64,000 nucleotides of DNA, taken from CBDDCX01 sp965226925. Lineage in GTDB: Bacteria > Gemmatimonadota > Gemmatimonadetes > Longimicrobiales > Gaopeijiaceae. The stretch covers positions 124,001 through 188,000 of the forward strand of contig CBDDEN010000006.1 in NCBI GenBank assembly GCA_965226925.1, written 5' to 3'. Within the stretch, counting starts at the first letter, position 1, and each line of letters starts with the position of its first letter. The notes under the pieces were generated by a model, which was given only the letters and a program-made list of their open reading frames with translations, ran no database searches and was not told where the DNA came from. Positions 51,825 through 59,063 of this stretch are shown here, piece by piece. Both the position numbers and the translations under genes were made by a program.

Positions 51825-53999
51825 ATGACCTCAAGGCAACCAGACGGGCCGAACCCCTCCTTGGAAATCGGGGAGGACGGGGTCGGACGCGTCACCTTCG
51901 ACGATCCCGACAGGAAGGTGAACGTCCTCACCGAGGCGGTCATGACCCGACTCGCTGATCTCGTGAGCGAGGCCGACGGTCTCGCGAGACAGGGACACCT
52001 GCGTGCCCTTCTCTTCCGGAGCGACAAAAGCGGGTTCATCGCGGGTGCCGACGTCGCCGCGATCGAGGCAGTGGAGGACCCGGCCGAGGGGGCGGAGGCC
52101 TCTCGTATGGGACAGGCCGTCTTCAGAGCCATCGAAGACCTGACCGTCCCCACGGTTGCGGCCATCCACGGCATCTGCCTGGGTGGTGGCACCGAGTTGT
52201 CGCTGGCGTGCAGCCATCGCGTGGCCTCTGACTCGCCCAAGACCGTCATGGGCCTGCCCGAAGTGATGCTCGGGATCCTGCCGGCATGGGGGGGCACGAC
52301 GCGGCTGCCGCGGCTGGTGGGGCTCCAGGCCGCTCTGGACATGATCCTCACCGGCCGTCAGGTCTCGGCTTCGAAGGCGAAGCGTCTGGGTCTAGTGGAC
52401 ACCGTTCTGCCCGCAGACCTGTTCGACGAGACGGCGGCGGCGTTCGCGGCGGCCAGGGCCGACGACCGCACCAAGAGTGGCCGGGCACGACGCTCGCTGC
52501 TCAAACGCCTGATGGACGACAGCGTGCCGGGACGCCGTCTGGTGCTCACCATGGCGAAGAGACGCGTGCTGGCACAGACCGGCGGCCACTATCCGGCCCC
52601 ACTCAAGATCCTCGAGGTCCTGAGCCGCAGCATGGGGCGCCCTCTCTCTCGGGCACTCGAGATCGAAGCCGCCGCCGCGGGTGAGCTGATCGTCTCCACT
52701 GTGAGCAAAAACCTGATTCACGTGTTCAATCTCCGTGAAGACGCCCGTAAGGGAACGGGCGTTCGGGACGCGACCGTCGCGCCAAGGAAGGTCGAATACT
52801 TGGGTGTTCTCGGGGCAGGTGTCATGGGGGGCGGCATAGCGCAGCTTGCGGCTCACCGCGGCGTGCATGTGCGCATGAAGGACATCAACCACGAAGCCAT
52901 CTCCAGCGGGCTGCAACACGCCCGGGGCCTCTTCGATCAGTTGGTCGAGCGGAAGAAGCTGCGCCGTCGCGAAGCCGATCAGAGCATGGCGCTCATCTCG
53001 GGCGGTCTCGACTACGAGGGATTCGGGCGTCTCGAGCTGGTGGTCGAAGCGGTGGTCGAGAAGATGGACATCAAGCGTATCGTCCTTCGAGAGACGGAAG
53101 AGGCCGTCGGCAGAGCCTGCATGCTCACCACCAACACCTCGTCGTTGTCGGTGGACGAGATGAGCACGGCCCTGTCGCGCCCCGAGAGCTTCGCCGGCAT
53201 GCACTTCTTCAACCCGGTCCACCGAATGCCTTTGGTCGAGGTCGTACGAGGTGCACAAACGAGCGACGAGGCGGTGGCCACCGTATATGCCTTCGCCCTG
53301 GCGTTGGGCAAGGTACCGGTGGTGACGGGCGACGGTCCCGGCTTCCTCGTGAACCGTATCCTCGGACCCTACATGAACGAGGCCGGGTTTCTCCTGGCGG
53401 ACGGTGCCAGCGTGGAGGCCGTGGACGGGGCGGCGAAGGACTTCGGTATGCCCATGGGACCGCTCCGGCTTGTAGACGAGGTTGGGATCGACATCAGCCG
53501 GCACGCCGGTCAGTCCTTGTACGAGGCCCTGGGCGAGCGCCTCAACCCGTCCGCGCCGATGGTCACGCTGGCCGAGAGCGGAAGGCTCGGCAGGAAGGGC
53601 GGGCTCGGGTTCTATCAATACGAAGCCGGCAAGGAGAAGGGCGGGGATCCCGACATCTACGCGATTCTGGCCCCGAGCGTGCCGTCCGATCGTGTCTCAA
53701 TGGAAACACGAGAGATTCGGAGTCGCCTAGTGCTGGCCATGCTGAACGAGGCTGCTCGAGCGCTCGAGGCAGGCATCGTATCACGGGCCGGCGACGTGGA
53801 CCTCGCCATGATCATGGGCACCGGCTTCCCGCCCTTCCGCGGCGGCCTCCTCCGGTTCGCCGACACCATTCACGCCCGCACCGTCCTCGCCAGGCTCGAA
53901 GATCTGGAGAATCGGCACGGACCTCGATTCGCTCCCGCGGACCTGATACGTCGCATGGCGCGCGAGGACTCCAGCTTCTACGAGTCCTTTGCAGGCTGA
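51825..53999 (+). CDS. fadJ: Bifunctional enoyl-CoA hydratase / 3-hydroxyacyl-CoA dehydrogenase
   Basis: Catalyses two steps of fatty-acid beta-oxidation. The N-terminal crotonase domain (residues 10-200) has FIAGADVAAIEAVEDPAEGA and HGICLGGGTELSLACSHRVA, with LPEVMLGILPAWGGTTRLPR following. The dehydrogenase domain (about 325-720) has the NAD motif GVLGAGVMGGGIAQLAAHRG. Its catalytic His/Glu region is FAGMHFFNPVHRMPLVEVV. The ending (GTGFPPFRGGLLRFADTI) matches FadB/FadJ. No thiolase is adjacent. The stop overlaps the next gene's start by 11 bases. Confidence 0.93.
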   Translation: MTSRQPDGPNPSLEIGEDGVGRVTFDDPDRKVNVLTEAVMTRLADLVSEADGLARQGHLRALLFRSDKSGFIAGADVAAIEAVEDPAEGAEASRMGQAVFRAIEDLTVPTVAAIHGICLGGGTELSLACSHRVASDSPKTVMGLPEVMLGILPAWGGTTRLPRLVGLQAALDMILTGRQVSASKAKRLGLVDTVLPADLFDETAAAFAAARADDRTKSGRARRSLLKRLMDDSVPGRRLVLTMAKRRVLAQTGGHYPAPLKILEVLSRSMGRPLSRALEIEAAAAGELIVSTVSKNLIHVFNLREDARKGTGVRDATVAPRKVEYLGVLGAGVMGGGIAQLAAHRGVHVRMKDINHEAISSGLQHARGLFDQLVERKKLRRREADQSMALISGGLDYEGFGRLELVVEAVVEKMDIKRIVLRETEEAVGRACMLTTNTSSLSVDEMSTALSRPESFAGMHFFNPVHRMPLVEVVRGAQTSDEAVATVYAFALALGKVPVVTGDGPGFLVNRILGPYMNEAGFLLADGASVEAVDGAAKDFGMPMGPLRLVDEVGIDISRHAGQSLYEALGERLNPSAPMVTLAESGRLGRKGGLGFYQYEAGKEKGGDPDIYAILAPSVPSDRVSMETREIRSRLVLAMLNEAARALEAGIVSRAGDVDLAMIMGTGFPPFRGGLLRFADTIHARTVLARLEDLENRHGPRFAPADLIRRMAREDSSFYESFAG

Positions 54000-54606
54000 C
54001 GTCTGGGGAGTCATTCCCTGCTCGGGACTCTCGAGCCGGATGGGTACACCCAAGGCCATGCTTGACGCCGGCGGACGCACGTTTCTCGAACGCGTGATTC
54101 ACGCCCTGAATGAGGGCGGATGCGCACGAGTCTTGGTGGCGCTCCCCACGCCCAAGGGTCCGGTCGCAGCGAAGGCCGGCGAGGCCGGCGCGGTGGTGGT
54201 AACGAATCCCTCGCCGGAAGACGGCCCGATCGGATCTTTGCGCGCCGCCCTCCGGGCCTTGGATCCCGACGTCGAGGGCGTCGCCTACTGTCCGGTGGAC
54301 TACCCCCTGCTGCGAGCGGACACCGTACGCTCGCTCCTCGCCGAGTTCGCTTCCTCGCGAGCGCCACTCGTTCTTCCTACCCATGGTGAGAGGCGGGGCC
54401 ATCCGGTCGTGTTCCGACGCTCGGTCTTCGAAGAGCTGCTGAGTGACGACTTGCCACAGGGGGCCAAGACCGTGGTCCATCGGCACCTGGCCACGGCTAC
54501 GCTCGTTCCGGTCGACGACGAGGGCTCGGTCATCGACATCGACGATCTGACCGACTACCGTCGGCACTTCCCCACCGCGTACCGGAAGCGCTTTCACTCC
54601 CGATGA
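53989..54606 (+). CDS. MocA-like nucleotidyltransferase
   Basis: A 205-residue NTP transferase. The signature GVIPCSGLSSRMGTPKAML is at residues 7-25, and EGVAYCPVDYPLL carries the metal-binding Asp. HGERRGHPVVF is also typical. MocA makes molybdopterin cytosine dinucleotide for xanthine-dehydrogenase-type enzymes; related proteins have other nucleotide targets. The neighbours XdhC (54603) and the XdhC-like gene (55458) support a role in molybdoenzyme maturation, but no molybdoenzyme subunits are in the window. The start is TTG 53989, overlapping fadJ. Its stop overlaps the xdhC start by four bases. Confidence 0.85.
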   Translation: MQADVWGVIPCSGLSSRMGTPKAMLDAGGRTFLERVIHALNEGGCARVLVALPTPKGPVAAKAGEAGAVVVTNPSPEDGPIGSLRAALRALDPDVEGVAYCPVDYPLLRADTVRSLLAEFASSRAPLVLPTHGERRGHPVVFRRSVFEELLSDDLPQGAKTVVHRHLATATLVPVDDEGSVIDIDDLTDYRRHFPTAYRKRFHSR

Positions 54607-55439
54607 CATCCGACCAGAGCCCCCTTCCGGCCCACGAGGCCGCCGAGGAAGTGCTGGCGGCTCAGGAAGCCCGCGAGCCTTCCGCGGTCATCGTCCCGGT
54701 CGACGGGCCCACGGAGTTGGTAGGCCGGCGCGTCGTGGTCCGACGGGCCGAGGACGGGACGTTACGGCGGATCGGGTCCTTCGGTGACGCAGGCCTGGAC
54801 GAGGCGGCGGTCGGGCTTGCCGAACGAGCCCTCGAGGATCCTTCCTCCAAGGTGGACGGCCGGCACGAGTTGATCTCCACCGGCGGTCACAAGATCAGCG
54901 TGTACGTGGAAGGACATCAGCCACACCCGGACCTGGTGATCGTGGGAGCCGGCCACATCGCCCAACCGCTCTGCGCCATCGGTGCTCTGATCGGCTTTCG
55001 GGTGGTCGTCGTCGACGACCGTCCGGACTTCGCCACCAGGCAGCGCTTCCCGGAGGCCGACCAGGTGGTGCGCGTGGACTTCGCGGATCCGTTCGCCGAC
55101 GTTCCGATCCATGAGGCGAGCCACGTGGTGCTCGTGACCCGGGGACACAAGTACGACTACGAGTGCCTTCGGCACCTTCTGAGAATGGACGTCGAGCCCC
55201 CCTACGTCGGCATGATCGGAAGCCGGCGGCGGGTCCGGGCAGCGTTCGCCCAACTGGTCAAGGAAGGCCTCCCTCGCGATCGCCTCGCCAAGGTCCGGGC
55301 ACCCCTGGGGCTCGACATCGGAGCGGAGACCCCGGCCGAGATCGCCGTGAGCGTGGCCGCCGAGATCGTGGTGCTGTGGCGGGGCGGGGCCGGTTCTCCG
55401 CTCGCCGACAAGGAGCGCGTGCTTGACCGTTTCTTCTAA
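54603..55439 (+). CDS. xdhC: XdhC/CoxI-family molybdoenzyme maturation protein
   Basis: A 278-residue XdhC-family protein, which in characterised systems inserts or sulfurates Mo cofactor in xanthine dehydrogenase. The Rossmann fold is LVIVGAGHIAQPLCAIGALI. The later parts (HVVLVTRGHKYDYECLRHLL, YVGMIGSRRRVRAAFAQLVK) and the LDIGAETPAEIAVSVAAEI end are typical. It lacks the separate N-terminal XdhC domain, which is supplied by the next gene. ATG 54603 overlaps the MocA-like stop. Confidence 0.9.
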   Translation: MTSDQSPLPAHEAAEEVLAAQEAREPSAVIVPVDGPTELVGRRVVVRRAEDGTLRRIGSFGDAGLDEAAVGLAERALEDPSSKVDGRHELISTGGHKISVYVEGHQPHPDLVIVGAGHIAQPLCAIGALIGFRVVVVDDRPDFATRQRFPEADQVVRVDFADPFADVPIHEASHVVLVTRGHKYDYECLRHLLRMDVEPPYVGMIGSRRRVRAAFAQLVKEGLPRDRLAKVRAPLGLDIGAETPAEIAVSVAAEIVVLWRGGAGSPLADKERVLDRFF

Positions 55440-55457
55440 CAGCCCGACTGTCCAGCA

Positions 55458-55787
55458 ATGAACCGACAAGACGACTACAACCTCTTCCGGGCCATGATGG
55501 ACAAGGTGCGTGACGGCCGACCCTGCGCTCTCGCGACCATCGTGGCGACCAAGGGCTCGGCCCCCCGCAAGGTCGGCGCGAAGATGTTGGTCGACCCCGA
55601 GAGGGACCTGGTCGGCACGGTGGGGGGCGGATGCGGAGAGGGTGAGGTCATCGAAGCCGCTCTCGAGGTCATCCGCACGGGCGAACCGCGACTGGTACGG
55701 GTCGATCTCACCGAAGACCTGTTGTCCCTCAGCCCAGCGGTCTGCGGGGGCATCATGGAGATCTTCGTCGAGGCCGTCGGCGTCTGA
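55458..55787 (+). CDS. XdhC N-terminal-domain protein (CoxI-like)
   Basis: A 109-residue protein matching the XdhC/CoxI N-terminal domain: ATIVATKGSAPRKVGAKMLV, then LVGTVGGGCGEGEVIEAALE. The separate encoding of this domain and the Rossmann part at 54603 is known in other bacteria. The two proteins probably work as a complex. 18 bases after xdhC and 4 bases before the DUF402 start. Confidence 0.88.
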   Translation: MNRQDDYNLFRAMMDKVRDGRPCALATIVATKGSAPRKVGAKMLVDPERDLVGTVGGGCGEGEVIEAALEVIRTGEPRLVRVDLTEDLLSLSPAVCGGIMEIFVEAVGV

Positions 55788-55791
55788 GCAC

Positions 55792-56324
55792 ATGAGCGAG
55801 CCGCCGCTGGTCGACATCCACTACCTGAGACCGCCCGACCGAGAGCAGCGCTTCACGCAGCACCTCATCTGGGACGTAGCGGAGGTGAAGATCACTTTCG
55901 CTACCGATCTCGCCTTCGACCCGCCCCTCCGGATCGACGGCGAGGTCGTTCTCGAGACCGGCTCGCAGGTGATCTGGTTCACCTTCCCCGGTGCATGGCA
56001 CGACATCGGTCTGTTTCACAGGGCCGACGGATCTTCTCGGGAACGTACGCCAACATCCTGACACCGTGTGCGTTCGGGGAGGACGGGACCTGGCGCACGA
56101 CGGACCTCTTCTTGGATGTCTGGAAGGATCCCGCCGGCCGGATAAAGATCCTGGACGAGGACGAGCTCGACGAGGCGGAGGAGCGGGGTTGGGTGACCGA
56201 AGACACCGCTCGACGAGCCCGGGCGGAGGCCCAGACGCTGAAGCAGCAGGCGGAAGCCGGGTCTTGGCCTCCACCTGTCGTGGGTGAGTGGTCTCTCGCC
56301 CGGGCCCGGGAACGGCTGGCCTAG
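55792..56324 (+). pseudogene. DUF402-domain gene interrupted by a one-base frameshift
   Basis: The first part (MSEPPLVDIHYLRPPDREQR through WFTFPGAWHDIGLFHRADG) reads in the frame of ATG 55792. The continuation IFSGTYANILTPCAF, then WRTTDLFLDVWKDPAGRIKI, is one frame away. The family pattern (HRADG.F.GTYANI) is restored if one base is added after 56030, where GACGGATC would be GACGGGATC. DUF402 proteins are often nucleoside-phosphate phosphatases; this member's role is unknown. The C-terminal tail is helical (ARRARAEAQTLKQQAEAG). Real decay or an assembly error cannot be told apart here. Confidence 0.75.
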
Positions 56325-56330
56325 GAGCCG

Positions 56331-56531
56331 CTAATCGTCCTCCACGACCCACGCCGAGCAAACGCGAGACAGATCCACGTACAGCTGCCTCAGAACCTCG
56401 GGCTCCTCCTGCAGACAGTCGATGAGGCGCTCATGCCGCCCGAGCGTAGCCGTAGGGATCTCGATCTCTTCGTGGTGATAGGAACCGTCGTCTACGAAGA
56501 GGAGCCGCACCTTGGCCAGTTCGGAGCTCAA
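56331..56531 (-). CDS. Small protein of unknown function
   Basis: A 66-residue protein: MSSELAKVRLLFVDDGSYHH, then helical LGRHERLIDCLQEEPEVLR, ending VCSAWVVEDD. No known domain. The start overlaps the stop of the upstream dsbA-like gene by four bases (ATGA), which supports a real coupled gene. Likely cytoplasmic; a partner of the DsbA-like protein is possible but unproven. Confidence 0.65.
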   Translation of the reverse strand: MSSELAKVRLLFVDDGSYHHEEIEIPTATLGRHERLIDCLQEEPEVLRQLYVDLSRVCSAWVVEDD

Positions 56532-57268
56532 TTCCCCTCGCCTTCGCTCATCAGACGGTCTACGACCTCCTGCACGCCCGCGAACTCACCCCACCGAGCG
56601 ATGCGCGTAGCCCTGCCCCCGCCCCTGCTGGCGTAGAGCGTGGGGGTGCCGGTCACACCCAGCTCCATTCCCAGCCGCATGTTGGCGCTGACCACGTCGG
56701 CGTGGCGATCGCTGTTGAGACACGCCGCGAAGCCTGATTCGTCCAGCCCGATCGTCGCGGCGTACGTCTCGTAGGCGTTGAACGGCGGCGACTGGCTCAA
56801 GGCCCAGGTAGACTGGTGCGCGAAGAGCTGGTCGTGGAACGGCCAGTAGAACTGCTCACCCTGGTCCAGCGCACACCGAGCGGCCCTCGCGGCCAGGAAG
56901 GCATGGGGGTGCCCGCCCAACGGAAAATCGTGAAAGACGAAACGGACCATGCCGGTCTCGACGTAGGCCAGAGCCACTTCGGGCTTCACGAGCGTGGCGA
57001 ACTGCTGACACGCAGGGCACTGATAGTCGGCGAACTCCATGATCGTGATCGGTGCATCGGGATCACCCCGCTCGACGCCGGTGGCCATGTTGACCAGTGC
57101 TTGGACGTCGGTGAGCTCACCGGAAACGATCTCGAGGATCGGCTCGGTCGCTGCCGAACTCAGCGTACCCTGCACGAACGTCCAGCCGATCGCGCCGACG
57201 GCAACGACGGCAACGGCGCCCAGGACCATGTAGAACCCCTTCAGGTCCCCACTCTTCTTTTCAGACAC
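56528..57268 (-). CDS. DsbA-like thioredoxin-fold oxidoreductase
   Basis: A 246-residue protein with an N-terminal membrane anchor (residues 12-31) and a periplasmic thioredoxin domain. The active site CPAC is at 84-87 (ADYQCPACQQFATLV). The cis-Pro loop is GVTGTPTLYAS. The domain belongs to the DsbA/thioredoxin-like family (PF13462-type), whose members oxidise or isomerise disulfides. The GTG at 57268 has GGAG 7 bases upstream. It is translationally coupled to the small gene at 56331. Confidence 0.88.
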   Translation of the reverse strand: MSEKKSGDLKGFYMVLGAVAVVAVGAIGWTFVQGTLSSAATEPILEIVSGELTDVQALVNMATGVERGDPDAPITIMEFADYQCPACQQFATLVKPEVALAYVETGMVRFVFHDFPLGGHPHAFLAARAARCALDQGEQFYWPFHDQLFAHQSTWALSQSPPFNAYETYAATIGLDESGFAACLNSDRHADVVSANMRLGMELGVTGTPTLYASRGGGRATRIARWGEFAGVQEVVDRLMSEGEGN

Positions 57269-57405
57269 GCTCTGGCTCCACTTCTCGGGTGTACGGCCCT
57301 CGCAGACCCACTCGCTACGCGGACCGGGACAAGATGTTCCTCCTCCTGAAGCTGAGCAATCGCGGGGCCGGTGGGGACCGCTCCCGGGTGAGTCCCGCCG
57401 AACTC

Positions 57406-58089
57406 TCAGGCCAGCAGGATCTCCAACACCGCCGGGATCTCGGAGAGATCGTCGAAGACGACGTCCGCTCCGGTGTCTTTCAGCTGCTCTCGATCGAAGT
57501 GCCCCGTGGCGACGGCCACGGTTCTGGTCCCGTGGTGTTTGCCGCACTGGACGTCGCGAGGGGTATCTCCCACCACGAAGACACGGTCTCCGGGAAAGTC
57601 GATCCCCCACATGTCCAGTGCTCTGCTCAACGCGAAGCCGGGCAGGTGCTGCCTCTCCTCGTGATCGGAACCGTAGCCGCCGACGCTGAAGCGCCCGTCC
57701 AGCCCCACCGAACCGAGCTTGAGTCGGGCGCCCCGTGCGATGTTGCCGGTCACCAGTCCGAGGGCCACCTCGGCCTCGGCCTCGAGGGCCTCGACGAGTG
57801 GTTCGACGCCCGGAAGGAGTCTCATGGGATCGGCGGCGATGCGCACCTCCAACTCCACGATGTATCCGTCCCAGAGCACCGGAAGACGGCGGTCGATCTC
57901 GGCGTTGACGAAACCGCTGGTCGCCAGCAGCTCCCGGGCGATCTGCGGGTCCGTTTTGCCCGCGAAGCTGTGCGACTCGATGGCCCCGGCGGTACCGAAC
58001 GTGGCCTCCATGGCCACGCAGAACGCGTCCTTGGCGGGGCCTCCCTCGGCCAGGGTGCCGTCGATGTCGAAGAGGATGAGGCGCTGCAT
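57406..58089 (-). CDS. HAD-family phosphatase
   Basis: A 227-residue HAD hydrolase with motif I FDIDGTLAEGG (nucleophile Asp8). Motif II is GLVTGNIARG and motif IV VFVVGDTPRDVQ. The cap (TFGTAGAIESHSFAGKTDPQ) is of the class of phosphoglycolate-phosphatase-like proteins. Substrate unknown. Its start overlaps the upstream dehydratase stop by one base (TAATG), so the two are co-expressed. Confidence 0.9.
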   Translation of the reverse strand: MQRLILFDIDGTLAEGGPAKDAFCVAMEATFGTAGAIESHSFAGKTDPQIARELLATSGFVNAEIDRRLPVLWDGYIVELEVRIAADPMRLLPGVEPLVEALEAEAEVALGLVTGNIARGARLKLGSVGLDGRFSVGGYGSDHEERQHLPGFALSRALDMWGIDFPGDRVFVVGDTPRDVQCGKHHGTRTVAVATGHFDREQLKDTGADVVFDDLSEIPAVLEILLA

Positions 58090-59063
58090 TAGAGCGAGGC
58101 GAGAACGGTGGGATCGATGTTGCCACCGCTGACGACGGCCACGGTCCTCCGGTCCCTGGTCTCGGCCAGACCACTCCGCAGAGCTGCGACGGTCGCGGCA
58201 CCGGAGAACTCGACCACCAGCCTCTGCCGACTGAAGATCAACGCGGCCGCCTCGCGGATCGCGTCATCGTCCACGAGGACCACGTCGTCCACGAACTCGC
58301 GAACATGTTGAAAGGTGAGATCACCCGTACGTACGGGCAGCAAGCCGTCGGCGATGGACTCGGCGCTCTCGATCGTGACGGGCCCCCCCGCGTCCAACGC
58401 CGCCCGCATGGACGCCGCGGTCACCGGCTCCACACCGAGGATCGTCACCTCGGGCCGAAGCCGTCGCAGGGCGGCGGCGGTTCCACTGCACAGCCCCCCG
58501 CCTCCGATGGGGATCAGCACGGTGTCGAACGCGTCCCAATCCTCGGCGATCTCGATGCCGACGGTTCCCGCCCCCGCAATGATCCAGGGATGGTCGAAGG
58601 GGGGCACCATGGAGAGCCCATCGGCCCCGGCAATGGCGTCCGCGCGTACTTTACGATGAAGCGACGTGGTTCCCTCGAGCACGACCTCGGCCCCTAGCCG
58701 TTCCGCCCCGTTTCGCTTCACGTCGGGAGCCGTCACGGGCATCACGACCACGGCCCTGATCCCATGAAGCTTGGCGGCGAGTGCCACGGCCTGGGCGTGG
58801 TTACCCGACGAGTACGTGATGATACCCTTCGCGCGCTCCACCTCCGGAATCTGAGCGACGAAGTTGTACGCCCCACGGGCCTTGAACGAACCGGTCCGCT
58901 GCAGCGACTCGAGCTTCAGGCGAACTTCACCCCCTAGCTCGTCCGCCAGCGCATCGGCGGGGTGGAGCGGAGTCCGAACAACAACGGAGCGGACCCGCTC
59001 ATGAGCCTCCCTTATGGCGTCGAGTCCGACGAGGGCCTCACTCACCTCCGGATTCCGTTTCAC
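58089..59063 (-). CDS. Threonine/serine dehydratase (PLP fold II)
   Basis: A 324-residue catabolic-type dehydratase deaminating Thr or Ser. The PLP-Lys motif is TGSFKARGAYNF. The Gly-rich phosphate loop is PIGGGGLCSGTAAAL, and YSSGNHAQAVALAAKLHG is conserved. There is no C-terminal ACT-like regulatory domain, so it is not the biosynthetic IlvA form. The start (GTG 59063) overlaps the 3' end of gyrA by 26 bases; a downstream GTG (59045) is possible. Substrate preference (L-Thr, L-Ser or 3-OH-Asp) is not decidable. Confidence 0.9.
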   Translation of the reverse strand: MKRNPEVSEALVGLDAIREAHERVRSVVVRTPLHPADALADELGGEVRLKLESLQRTGSFKARGAYNFVAQIPEVERAKGIITYSSGNHAQAVALAAKLHGIRAVVVMPVTAPDVKRNGAERLGAEVVLEGTTSLHRKVRADAIAGADGLSMVPPFDHPWIIAGAGTVGIEIAEDWDAFDTVLIPIGGGGLCSGTAAALRRLRPEVTILGVEPVTAASMRAALDAGGPVTIESAESIADGLLPVRTGDLTFQHVREFVDDVVLVDDDAIREAAALIFSRQRLVVEFSGAATVAALRSGLAETRDRRTVAVVSGGNIDPTVLASL

